NCBI GenBank assembly: GCA_958295785.1
Contig: OY282377.1
Coordinates: forward strand, 1,006,394-1,070,393
Length of the DNA: 64,000 bases
Direction: 5' to 3'
Source: an uncultured Latescibacterota bacterium
Lineage (GTDB): Bacteria > Latescibacterota > UBA2968
In this document: one piece after another, positions 34,266 to 42,116 of the stretch
How the letters are laid out: each line of letters starts with the position of its first letter
How positions within the stretch are numbered: position 1 is the first letter of the stretch
Position numbers and translations under genes: made by a program
The notes under the pieces: model-generated
Seen by the model: only the letters and a program-made list of their open reading frames with translations
What the model was told of the DNA's origin: nothing
Databases searched by the model: none

Positions 34266-35960
34266 ATGCAGAATTTGCCAATCCACATCGACAATCTGAT
34301 CCACGCCAGATCCGTGGAAGACAACCGCCGGGAGTTCAAGGCGACTTGGAATGACGCCGTAAAAGAATCGGTTGTTCGGAGCGTGTGTGCATTTGCGAAT
34401 GACTTGCTCAACCTGAACGGCGGGTACATCATCTTGGGCATTGACACAGATGAACGCGGCCTCCCCATCCTGCCGCCGCGCGGCCTCGGGCATCGCGATC
34501 TCGACCGGATTCAAAGAGCGATACACGGGCAGTGCAATTGCATTGATCCCATGTACCAACCGCTCGTGTTCCCCGAAACATACTGCGATAAAACCATCCT
34601 GATTATATGGGCACCCGGCGGCGATAACCGGCCCTATCAAGCCCCGAAACGCGGACGCGGTGGCGAACGGGAATTTTATGTGCGGCAAGGCTCCAGCACG
34701 GTTGAAGCGCGGGGGGAAATACGCACGCAACTCATCGCGCAAACCGCGCGAATACCGTTCGACGACCGCCGCAACCTGCGCGCCACAGTTGATGCCATCT
34801 CTCCGACGGCGGTTCGCCGATTCCTTTCCCATGTACAAAGCGACCTGATACCGCCCGAAACAAACATCGCAGACAGCGACCTCTATCGGCGAATGCGAAT
34901 TGTGGTCCAGATCAATGATCACTTTGCCCCGCGCAATGTAGCCCTGCTGTTTTTCAGCGAGACCCCGGAGCGTTTCTTTTCCTGCGCGCAAATCGAGATC
35001 GTGCAATTTGCGGACCACGCAGGCGGCGATTTGATTGCCGAGCGGACGATTACGGGACCGCTCAACGATCAGGTTAGCCACACCTTAGCCCACCTCAATT
35101 CGCTCACCGATGTCATTCTAAAAAAACAACCGCGAAAGGCCGAAGTAGCGCGCACGGTCGCCTATCCCTACGAGGCGATAGAGGAAGCGGTCGTCAACGC
35201 CGTGTACCATCGTTCTTATGATAACCTGCTCGAGCCCACAAAAATATATGTGTATCCGGATCGCATGGAAATAATCAGTTATCCGGGCCCCCTTCACGGC
35301 ATTGAGGCACGCCATTTCGCGCCAGGCAGTGTCGTGCCCCCTGTACCTGCGCGAAATCGGCGGATAGGCGAATTTTTGAAAGAATTGAGACTGGCCGAAG
35401 GCCGCGGAACCGGGTTGCCCAAAATTCGCCGGCGCATGGCTGAAAACGGGTCGCCAGAACCCCAATTCGACTACGATGAGGGGCGGACGTATTTTCGCGT
35501 CACCCTGCTCGCCCATCCGCGCCACAGGGCGATCCACGCGGTGCGAGAAAGCGCGTTGCTGTGGTCAACCGGCGCGCGGCGCGCGGCACTGTCACACTTG
35601 AAGATGGCTTTTGAGGCCCAGCCCAATTCAGGCGCGTTGGCGAGCCAACTCATAAACTATCTGCTGACGACCAATGACCTTGAAACTGCACAGCGCGTTC
35701 TGACGCAATTTGATGCACAACCCGCAAAAACCGAAACCGCCCAACCTTATTTGGTATATGCCGAAGCATTGATCGACAAAAACCAACCGAAAAAAGCGCG
35801 TCAAATTTTAGATCTGATACCAGCGTCCGAACTATCAGAGGATAGCCCGTCGATTGAAACGATATACTGGCGATTCGATCCGCGAGATATGAGGGTGACT
35901 GAGCTATCGGAGAACCGCCTGTCGATAGAAACCCTGCGTAAGCGGTTGCGGAATGAGTGA
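34266..35960 (+). CDS. Schlafen AlbA_2 / HATPase_c_4 protein with helical-repeat tail
   Basis: The protein has 564 residues from ATG 34266. Residues ~10-140 are an AlbA_2 domain: EFKATWNDAVKESVV, CAFANDLLNLNGGYIILGID, and YVRQGSSTVEA. Residues ~285-410 contain the HATPase_c_4 region common in these proteins: YPYEAIEEAVVNAVYHRSYD, RRIGEFLKELRLAEGRGTG and LPKIRRRM. The C-terminal ~150 residues are alpha-helical and TPR-like (ARRAALSHLKMAFEAQPNSG, AEALIDKNQPKKARQILDLI). Relatives are putative transcriptional regulators or helicase-like proteins, some linked to phage defence. Role here unknown. Confidence 0.82.
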   Translation: MQNLPIHIDNLIHARSVEDNRREFKATWNDAVKESVVRSVCAFANDLLNLNGGYIILGIDTDERGLPILPPRGLGHRDLDRIQRAIHGQCNCIDPMYQPLVFPETYCDKTILIIWAPGGDNRPYQAPKRGRGGEREFYVRQGSSTVEARGEIRTQLIAQTARIPFDDRRNLRATVDAISPTAVRRFLSHVQSDLIPPETNIADSDLYRRMRIVVQINDHFAPRNVALLFFSETPERFFSCAQIEIVQFADHAGGDLIAERTITGPLNDQVSHTLAHLNSLTDVILKKQPRKAEVARTVAYPYEAIEEAVVNAVYHRSYDNLLEPTKIYVYPDRMEIISYPGPLHGIEARHFAPGSVVPPVPARNRRIGEFLKELRLAEGRGTGLPKIRRRMAENGSPEPQFDYDEGRTYFRVTLLAHPRHRAIHAVRESALLWSTGARRAALSHLKMAFEAQPNSGALASQLINYLLTTNDLETAQRVLTQFDAQPAKTETAQPYLVYAEALIDKNQPKKARQILDLIPASELSEDSPSIETIYWRFDPRDMRVTELSENRLSIETLRKRLRNE

Positions 35961-35973
35961 TAAATTCACACCA

Positions 35974-36013
35974 GAAAAAAACGGCCCCGCGATAGAGAAA
36001 TCGCGGGGCCGTT
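35974..36013 (-). terminator. Intrinsic terminator of the xdh-moaD unit
   Basis: A perfect 14-bp stem, AACGGCCCCGCGAT (35980-35993) / ATCGCGGGGCCGTT (36000-36013) with a 6-nt loop. On the minus strand it is followed by a T tract (TTTTTTCTGG). It closes the minus-strand MoaD-like gene; the plus side lacks a T run but could still slow read-through from the AlbA gene. Confidence 0.8.
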
Positions 36014-36040
36014 CTCATGGGCGATCTATATAGCACGCGC

Positions 36041-36322
36041 TCACTGCCAAGCACCTGACCCACCTGCAATTGACGTCACAAAATGCACCTCGCTATTGGG
36101 CGGCACTTGCGTTCGCAAGCCTTCCTCGGTGACAACGCCATCAATGGCGACCGCCAGCCCCGGTGCAATCCGGTAATTTTCGTAAACCACCCGATCTTTG
36201 ATACCGGGAAATTGCGCGTCCAAATTTTCGATCACCTCGCGCAGGGTTTGGCCTTCGACGATCACTTTTTCCCGGCCATCGGTCAATTTACGCATCAGCG
36301 AAGGAATCCACACTTCGGGCAT
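36041..36322 (-). CDS. MoaD/ThiS-family beta-grasp protein with five residues after the Gly-Gly
   Basis: The protein has 93 residues; ATG 36322 has AGGAG 8 nt upstream (an in-frame TTG at 36328 is less likely). Ubiquitin-like sulfur carrier: IVEGQTLREVIENLDAQFPG, LAVAIDGVVTEEG, VPPNSEVHFVTSIAGG. MoaD and ThiS normally end exactly at Gly-Gly; here SGAWQ follows, so thiocarboxylation would need processing, or the protein has another role. The nearest same-strand gene is a molybdenum hydroxylase, suggesting molybdopterin-related work, but 368 bp of repeats lie between. Confidence 0.82.
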   Translation of the reverse strand: MPEVWIPSLMRKLTDGREKVIVEGQTLREVIENLDAQFPGIKDRVVYENYRIAPGLAVAIDGVVTEEGLRTQVPPNSEVHFVTSIAGGSGAWQ

Positions 36323-36361
36323 GTTCAAAACTCCTGTTTTGAGGATCAGTTGTCAGTCAGC

Positions 36362-36634
36362 GGTCAGTCCACCCCGCCATCCCTAAAATCGAGATGTGAA
36401 ACCGTAGGGGCGGTGCCTCTGTGCCCGCCCGAAGATATGAGAAGCGGTCAGTGGTCAGTCCACCCCGCCATCCCTAAAATCGAGATGTGAAACCGTAGGG
36501 GCGGTGCCTCTGTGCCCGCCCGAAGATATGAGAAGCGGTCAGTGGTCAGTCCACCCCGCCATCCCTAAAATCGAGATGTGAAACCGTAGGGGCGGTGCCT
36601 CTGTGCCCGCCCGAAGATATGAGAAGCGGTCAGC
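36362..36634 (+). repeat. Three tandem 91-bp repeats
   Basis: ACCCCGCCATCCCTAAAATC occurs at 36371, 36462 and 36553, exactly 91 bp apart. Each unit joins a GGTCAGTCC heptamer segment to a GC-rich hairpin (GTAGGGGCGGTGCC / GCCCGCCCG). Copies look essentially identical, so the duplication is recent or being homogenised. It accounts for the gap between moaD and xdh together with flanking GGTCAGC tracts. Confidence 0.85.
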
Positions 36635-36690
36635 AAAACAAGCCGCCATTAGGGGTGGAGCGGCGGGGGCTGAAAGCTGAAAGCTGATTT

Positions 36691-38991
36691 TCAACCCACG
36701 CCATTCCCGCCATTTTTCTGCCACAGGGCACGCAACACGCGCGGGGGCGACATGGGCAACTCGGTCAGGCGCAGGCCAACCGCGTCGTAAATGGCATTGG
36801 CAACCGCTGGGGTGGGGGGCACAATCGGCACCTCGCCCACGCCGCGCACGCCGTAAGGGTGTCCGGGATTGGGCACTTCGACGATATGCGCCTCGATCAT
36901 GGGCAAATCCAGACAGGTTGGCATGCGGTAATCCAACAAGCTGTCGTTCCGCAAAATGCCGTCGTTGTCATAGACGTACTCTTCGTTGAGTGCCCAACCT
37001 ATCGCCTGCGCCACCCCGCCCTGCATCTGCCCTTCCACATAAGGCGGATAAATCGCTTTGCCCGCATCTTGGAAAATAGACGCGCGCAAAATATCGACTT
37101 TGCCCGTTTCCGGATCGACTTCCACATCCACTATCGACACCGCGTACGCGCCGCCAACGCCCGTGGGTTTTGCCGTGGCCTGCCCCATCACGGGGCCGCC
37201 CGTGGAATCGAGCCGCGCCGCCAAGTCCTTAAAGGTGATCGATTTCGACGGATCGGACTTGGACCGGAACACGCCTTGGTCGAACTCGATATCGTCCTCT
37301 GAAATCTCCCACATGATTGCCGCGCGCGCCATCATCTGCTCTTTGATGTCTTGCGCGCACTTGTACGCGGCCCAACCCGTTGCAAATGTCGTGCGCGACC
37401 CGCCGGTCACGCCCGTATAGCCTATCGAATCCGTATCGCCGACCTGCGGGCGGATCTGCTGTTCTGAAATGCCCAGGGCTTCGGCCATCTGCATGGCGAC
37501 CGACGTGCGCGTGCCCCCAATATCGGTCGATCCTTCCACCAAATTGATCGTGCCATCGTCATTCACGCTCGCAGCCGCGCTCGAAACGCCGCCCCCATTG
37601 CCCCAAAAGCCAGACGCCACACCGCGCCCGCGATATTTGCCATTGAGCGCGGTCTGATAGTGGTCGGAAGTGACCGCCGCACGCACGCATTCCTCGTGCC
37701 CAACGCGCTTGTTCACCGGGCCATCGGCGCGGCGCGTGCCTTCTTTTGCCGAATTGTCCAGCCGAAAGGCCAGCGGATCGAGATCCAATTTCTCGGCCAA
37801 TTCATCCACCACTGTTTCGACGGCAAAAGCCGCATTGGTCGTGCCCGGCGCGCGATAGGCCGATGTCGAGGGTTTGTTGACCACCACGTCATACCCATCC
37901 ACCGAGACGTGCGGGATGACATAAGGCGCCAGCATATTGCGCGCCCCCGCGCCCACAGGGCTTCCGGAAAAGGCCCCGGACTCATAGACGAGTTCGCTTT
38001 CAGCGGCGACGAGTTTGCCGTCTTGGGTCGCGCCCATTTTCACGCGAATCCACGATCCCGACGTGGGGCCCGTGGCTTGCAAGACCTCGGTGCGGGTCAT
38101 GATCATTTTTATCGGATGCCCGGTTTTCCGCGACAACAGCGCGGCGATGGGTTCCAAATACGCCTTGATCTTGCCCCCAAAGCCCCCGCCAATTTCCAGG
38201 GGGACGACCTTGATTTGCGACACCGGAATGCCCAAAATTTTTGCGGTCTGATCCCGCACCCCAAACGCGCCTTGGTTGCTGCACCAAATCGTCACCATCC
38301 CATCGGCATTCCACAAGACCGTGGCGTTTTGCGGTTCGATATAGCCCTGATGCACCATATCCGTGCGAAATTCGCGCTCGACAATCACATCGGCCTCGGC
38401 AAACCCCTGCGCGACATCGCCCAATTCCGTGCGAAAATGAGACGCGACATTGCTGAAGGTATCGCTCTTTTCGCCCATCGAGTTGGTTCTTTGATCCTCG
38501 TGTACCAGCGGCGCGCCATCCTCCATCGCTTCCAGCACGTCCAGCACATGGGGCAACACCTCGTATTCGACATCGATCAAATCCAAGGCTTCTTCGGCAA
38601 TGTGGACATTGGTCGCCGCCACTGCCGCGACCGGATATCCCTGATAGAGCACCTTTTCGCGCGCCAGCACCGCCGCGCACAGGTCTTTAATCCGCACCAC
38701 CTCTTCGCCCAAATCGGCCAACTGCTCTTCGGCATTTTGTGCCAAATCTTGGCCCGTGACCACAGCGCGCACGCCGTCGAGGGCTTCGGCCTTGCGCGTA
38801 TCGAGGGACTTGATCCGCGCGTGTGCGTGCGGGCTCCGCAAGACTTTGGCATAGAGCATATCGGGCAAATTGAGATCCGTGCCGTAAATCGCCCTGCCTG
38901 TCACCTTATCCGCGCCATCGTGTCGCACGGGCCGCGAACCCACGACCTTGTAGTCCACAATGCCCAGATAATCTTCCCGTTGTGTCGCCAT
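36691..38991 (-). CDS. Xanthine dehydrogenase/CO-dehydrogenase family molybdopterin-binding subunit
   Basis: The protein has 766 residues; ATG 38991 follows AAGGAGGAAAA. Large subunit of molybdenum hydroxylases: VGSRPVRHDGADKVTGRAIY, GGGFGGKIKAYLEPIAALLS (Moco-binding), AYRAPGTTNAAFAVE, GSTDIGGTRTSVAMQMAEAL and the catalytic-glutamate region GVRGVGEVPIVPPTPAVANA near the C-terminus. The FAD and 2Fe-2S subunits are absent from both flanks, so it either pairs with subunits elsewhere or is an orphan. Substrate not assignable. Confidence 0.92.
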   Translation of the reverse strand: MATQREDYLGIVDYKVVGSRPVRHDGADKVTGRAIYGTDLNLPDMLYAKVLRSPHAHARIKSLDTRKAEALDGVRAVVTGQDLAQNAEEQLADLGEEVVRIKDLCAAVLAREKVLYQGYPVAAVAATNVHIAEEALDLIDVEYEVLPHVLDVLEAMEDGAPLVHEDQRTNSMGEKSDTFSNVASHFRTELGDVAQGFAEADVIVEREFRTDMVHQGYIEPQNATVLWNADGMVTIWCSNQGAFGVRDQTAKILGIPVSQIKVVPLEIGGGFGGKIKAYLEPIAALLSRKTGHPIKMIMTRTEVLQATGPTSGSWIRVKMGATQDGKLVAAESELVYESGAFSGSPVGAGARNMLAPYVIPHVSVDGYDVVVNKPSTSAYRAPGTTNAAFAVETVVDELAEKLDLDPLAFRLDNSAKEGTRRADGPVNKRVGHEECVRAAVTSDHYQTALNGKYRGRGVASGFWGNGGGVSSAAASVNDDGTINLVEGSTDIGGTRTSVAMQMAEALGISEQQIRPQVGDTDSIGYTGVTGGSRTTFATGWAAYKCAQDIKEQMMARAAIMWEISEDDIEFDQGVFRSKSDPSKSITFKDLAARLDSTGGPVMGQATAKPTGVGGAYAVSIVDVEVDPETGKVDILRASIFQDAGKAIYPPYVEGQMQGGVAQAIGWALNEEYVYDNDGILRNDSLLDYRMPTCLDLPMIEAHIVEVPNPGHPYGVRGVGEVPIVPPTPAVANAIYDAVGLRLTELPMSPPRVLRALWQKNGGNGVG

Positions 38992-39039
38992 TTTTCCTCC
39001 TTGAAGTTTGAGTGTGTCAAAAACACCAGAAACACCTGC

Positions 39040-39279
39040 CTAAGCAACCTGCCTCGCCTTGACAGCTTTGGCCAAATCGTAAGTGGATTGCAAATTCATC
39101 CAAAGCCTGGCCGACGTTCCCAAAGTTTCGGCAAGATCGCCTCGAATAAACGCATTGAGTCGCGCTCTGGTCCAGCCGTTTTTTTTTGCAAACGCCATCT
39201 GGCTCATCCCCATGGGCTCGAGAAATTCCTCGATAAGCATCTCGCCCGGATGAAAGGGATTGTTAGGTTCTCGCACCAT
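39040..39279 (-). CDS. Shortened HigA-like addiction-module antidote protein (orphan)
   Basis: The protein has 79 residues from ATG 39279, with AAAGGTAAGAACA upstream. N-terminal PFHPGEMLIEEFLEPMGMSQ and C-terminal TLGTSARLWMNLQSTYDLAK are characteristic of HigA/VapI-type XRE antitoxins. Normal relatives have about ten more residues between the NxxxxG turn and the LAxxxGTS segment; here FIRGD runs straight into LAETLG, so part of the helix-turn-helix region is missing. No HigB toxin is present on either side. It lies 81 bp after the DarT-macrodomain gene on the same strand. It may be a relic or a specialised regulator. Confidence 0.7.
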   Translation of the reverse strand: MVREPNNPFHPGEMLIEEFLEPMGMSQMAFAKKNGWTRARLNAFIRGDLAETLGTSARLWMNLQSTYDLAKAVKARQVA

Positions 39280-39360
39280 TGTTCTTACCTTTCGCTCAAT
39301 CGTAATCACGAATTGCATGGCGTTGTTTCTCCGAGCGTCTTTGAGGACAAGGTACCTCTA

Positions 39361-40521
39361 TCAGTTTCGCGGCATGAGAAATTCTGGAGACAGGTATTTA
39401 TCCGGCGTCTGCCCCTCTGTTGGCAAGTAAATGATACAAGTTTCTACGGGTAATTCAGACAAGTATTTGCACATCAGCGGCCCGATGTCTTTCCAGTTCA
39501 ACCCGCCCAACCCACACCCCAACGCGGGCAGGGCGACCGATTGGATTTCCTCTTTTTCACAGTTTTTGACCAGCCACTGAAGACCTTGCACAATGCCGTC
39601 AATGGGAGATTTGTTTCTCCAGTCTCGTTTGGTGGGAAACAGCAGAAACCAGCGTTCTCCATTTGTGGAAGCAAGGGATTCTGGATCATCAGATAGTGCC
39701 CTTTCAATATTACTCCCGCGCTTGTATAAAACGGGCTTGCCCATCTTCAAGGTTTTTTTTTGGCACGCATCCTGGTAGATCACATAAACATCGGGAAACT
39801 GATATTTTGCTCGTGAAGCCAATCCCTTGCCCATTACACCGACAGTATTGACGCTGATCGTGAGTGTTTGTGCCTGTGAAAAGAACATGTCGCCCTTGGC
39901 CAGATGAATTTTGTCGCTCAATTTTTTCAGGTAATTGGGCAGGAAAAACATAAAGGGCTGAACGACAACCGGGACGCGCTCAGAACGCGCCGCTACTTCC
40001 CGTTTTACATCTTCTGTTGCCACATAAATGCACATAATTTTGTCCACTTCAATATGGGAAGGAACGAGAATCTCCGCCATGATCTTGCGTTTGGAATCGT
40101 CGTAATCATTCCAGTATTCGCGTTCGAAAACCCCTTCATCCAAATAATTTAGGCCATCGGAATCCGCGTTGTAGAACTGCGTGCGTTGATGCGCGGCATT
40201 GCCATCTGCGAGAAAAGCACCGGGGCGATCCATAATATTTGAATTGATTTGCAACACTGCGATGTTTTTGGTCGTTTTTTCACAAATGACGCGATACAAC
40301 ATGGGATTGCGAGCTTGAACATAGAAATTCGCGTATTCCCACAATGAGACGCCTGCCGGTGCGTGTTTTTCTTTTCGCCTACAAATAATCTCGTAGTCGT
40401 AAATTTTCGTGGACGGTATATTTTTCGCATTGAGTTGGCTATGTGAAAATATTCCGCGATTCACAATGGAATGAATATTGTCCTTATGCGTGATGTAATA
40501 GAAATATTGGGGTCTTTTCAT
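39361..40521 (-). CDS. DarT ADP-ribosyltransferase toxin domain fused to DarG-type macrodomain antitoxin
   Basis: The protein has 386 residues from ATG 40521. Residues 1 to about 200 match DarT (DUF4433): NAD-site YYITHKDNIHSIVNRGIFS with H12, YANFYVQARNPMLYRVI with R71, GNAAHQRTQFY and the catalytic glutamate E150 in KIMAEILVPSHI. Residues ~203-386 are a DarG-like macrodomain: VNTVGVMGKGLASRAKYQFP (224-243), LPALGCGLGGLNWKDIG (331-347). DarT ADP-ribosylates DNA bases and DarG reverses it; here both activities are on one chain. The product of a channel/GIY-YIG/DarTG transcript (gaps of -17 and 40 nt). Locally A+T-rich compared with neighbours, suggesting transfer. Confidence 0.88.
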   Translation of the reverse strand: MKRPQYFYYITHKDNIHSIVNRGIFSHSQLNAKNIPSTKIYDYEIICRRKEKHAPAGVSLWEYANFYVQARNPMLYRVICEKTTKNIAVLQINSNIMDRPGAFLADGNAAHQRTQFYNADSDGLNYLDEGVFEREYWNDYDDSKRKIMAEILVPSHIEVDKIMCIYVATEDVKREVAARSERVPVVVQPFMFFLPNYLKKLSDKIHLAKGDMFFSQAQTLTISVNTVGVMGKGLASRAKYQFPDVYVIYQDACQKKTLKMGKPVLYKRGSNIERALSDDPESLASTNGERWFLLFPTKRDWRNKSPIDGIVQGLQWLVKNCEKEEIQSVALPALGCGLGGLNWKDIGPLMCKYLSELPVETCIIYLPTEGQTPDKYLSPEFLMPRN

Positions 40522-40561
40522 GTCAGAGGTCCTTTGCTTTCATCTCGCTTATGCAAAATAA

Positions 40562-40945
40562 CTACCACGGGGAATTTACTTCTATGGGAGAGGCTTGGGG
40601 ATGGCGCGTGCCGACTATCGGTTTCCAAACATCAGCCAAATATGCTCCTACACCATTGAGGTAATCCTTCTGTACTACCGCCCAAGTTACGTAAAGATCT
40701 AGATATTCGTATTCTTGTATTTCCGGATCATTCCGGTGTTCAGCTATGCGTTCCTTGATATTCCCTTGACCAATGTACACAACCGAGGGATTTGGCCCCC
40801 CGTGCCAAATAATATAAACCCCATGGGGTTCATTGTCGAAATGCTCGTGATCCAAATTTACGAAATTGAGTTTGCACCAGACATTGCCATAGCACTGTGT
40901 CCAGTCTAGGCGCAGTGCTTGTGCGTGTCTATTCTGTATGCTCAT
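40562..40945 (-). CDS. GIY-YIG nuclease-superfamily small protein
   Basis: The protein has 127 residues from ATG 40945; the start overlaps the channel stop by 17 nt and uses AGGAGTGGACA inside that gene. GIY-YIG core: HGVYIIWHGG (41-50), VVYIGQGNIKERIAEHRND (55-73) with R66 and H70. Where relatives usually carry GVExYL (catalytic metal-binding glutamate) this protein has NGVGAYLADVWKPIVG, a glycine at residue 100. It may therefore be a binding rather than a cutting domain. Small stand-alone GIY-YIG proteins of this type are poorly characterised. It sits between a membrane channel and a DarT-macrodomain protein. Confidence 0.72.
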   Translation of the reverse strand: MSIQNRHAQALRLDWTQCYGNVWCKLNFVNLDHEHFDNEPHGVYIIWHGGPNPSVVYIGQGNIKERIAEHRNDPEIQEYEYLDLYVTWAVVQKDYLNGVGAYLADVWKPIVGTRHPQASPIEVNSPW

Positions 40946-41906
40946 TGTCCACTCCTGAAAGCTGTTGTGGTTCGTCAGTACCTTGCAAAATTTGATCGGG
41001 TTGCGATTCTTCCGGAACCGAAAAGTAACTTGCTAGCACCTTCTCGCAAATATCCTTAATACGCTGGAACACCTTTCGAGTCTCCTCATCAGTCGCATTT
41101 TGACCAACCATGTCACACACCTGTTTCTGGGCGTTGATCGCCTCGGAAATCCTCTGCCTATAGGACCTAACAAGGATTTCGGTTCTCGCTTGCGGCGACA
41201 AGTTGGTGAGAAGTTGACCAAAAATAAAGAATGTTTCATCAATGGCGTTACCTACTCGCACCATTTCACTGACTGGAGCGAGAAGAAAATAATTGCCTGG
41301 TGCCATTTCTTTTGAAAGGTAATCACGTAACTCGATACATTTTAATTCCAGATCACTAATAATTTTTTGGAAGCGTGCGATCAATGCCTTTTGATCCTCG
41401 GCAGGTGGAGATGTCTGACGGGGCGTACTCTGATAGGCAGTCGTAAGTTCCGGCATAATGGCATCGAGATTGACTCGAAAGGTATCGAATTGCGTGGCGA
41501 AATCTTCAAGTCGTTTTTGGGCATCAAAACTGAAGAGACGCGAAACATAATATGACAGGCGTCGCGAAGTCACTTTGGCGATCATGACGCCTATCATTGC
41601 CAGTCCCATGAGAACTTCGGCGCAAATGAGGGCCTTGGAAAAGCCCATCGGATGCATGTCGCCGTACCCCAAAGAAGAGATCGTGATAATACTAAAGTAT
41701 ATGCCTGTGAAAAATGTAATGTCGGAAAGCGGCTTGAAATTTTGCCCAATGCCGTGACCCATTGGGGTGAGTAGGGTATAAAAAATTCCAAAGACAATGA
41801 CCGCCAAAACGAAGCCCAAAATATACCAGATCATGCCGACCTCTTCGACGAGGAAGGTGAGTACTCTTTGGCTAAGTCTTGAAACAGTTTGCGTGATTTT
41901 AGACAA
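40929..41906 (-). CDS. Two-TM potassium-channel-like protein with long helical C-terminus
   Basis: The protein has 325 residues; a TTG at 41906 preceded by AGAGAGGTCGTT is the start. TM1 is about 25-47 (MIWYILGFVLAVIVFGIFYT), pore helix and filter ISSLGYGD (76-83) and TM2 about 91-112 (ALICAEVLMGLAMIGVMIAK). The remaining ~210 residues are soluble and look mostly helical, with no RCK/TrkA Rossmann motif or cyclic-nucleotide site that I can see, so the gating input is unknown. First gene of a three-gene overlapping unit with GIY-YIG and DarT-macrodomain proteins. In defence systems such membrane proteins often act as effectors (inference). Confidence 0.82.
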   Translation of the reverse strand: MSKITQTVSRLSQRVLTFLVEEVGMIWYILGFVLAVIVFGIFYTLLTPMGHGIGQNFKPLSDITFFTGIYFSIITISSLGYGDMHPMGFSKALICAEVLMGLAMIGVMIAKVTSRRLSYYVSRLFSFDAQKRLEDFATQFDTFRVNLDAIMPELTTAYQSTPRQTSPPAEDQKALIARFQKIISDLELKCIELRDYLSKEMAPGNYFLLAPVSEMVRVGNAIDETFFIFGQLLTNLSPQARTEILVRSYRQRISEAINAQKQVCDMVGQNATDEETRKVFQRIKDICEKVLASYFSVPEESQPDQILQGTDEPQQLSGVDNEHTE

Positions 41907-42034
41907 AACGACCTCTCTTCACTTCCCTTCTGCCAATCCCCAGATAGTCCGCAATATGGAGTTCATCTATGTCAAAAATAATCCAGAAAAATCGCCCTGT
42001 CCAGTCTTAATTATTCCTCGCCCAATCGCGCTGT

Positions 42035-42112
42035 CCAAGCGGTTAGCGGTCAGCAAAGCAAATCGCCGAGGGGGCGCGGCGGGGCTGACCGCTGAAAGCC
42101 GATGGCTGATAG
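42035..42112 (+). repeat. GGTCAGC/GCTGATAGCC repeat tract
   Basis: TTAGCGGTCAGCAAAGCAAA, GGGGCTGACCGCTGAAAGCC and GATGGCTGATAGCCCC, in the 210-bp gap upstream of the channel gene. The adjoining 41907-42000 is A+T-rich, without a recognisable gene. Confidence 0.65.
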
Positions 42113-42116
42113 CCCC

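Noticed and set aside
36362-36634. Possible CRISPR array
   Set aside because: The repeated units are directly joined with no variable spacers and are 91 bp long; no cas genes in the window.
39280-39360. HigB toxin remnant upstream of higA
   Set aside because: All three minus-strand frames were read; none gives a convincing HigB/RelE pattern.
37660-39453. 597-codon plus-strand frame opposite the molybdenum hydroxylase and HigA
   Set aside because: Antisense to two recognised genes; composition-driven open frame with low-complexity His/Arg-rich product.
41970-41975. TTGACA as -35 element for the channel operon
   Set aside because: No acceptable -10 hexamer at 16-19 nt spacing downstream.
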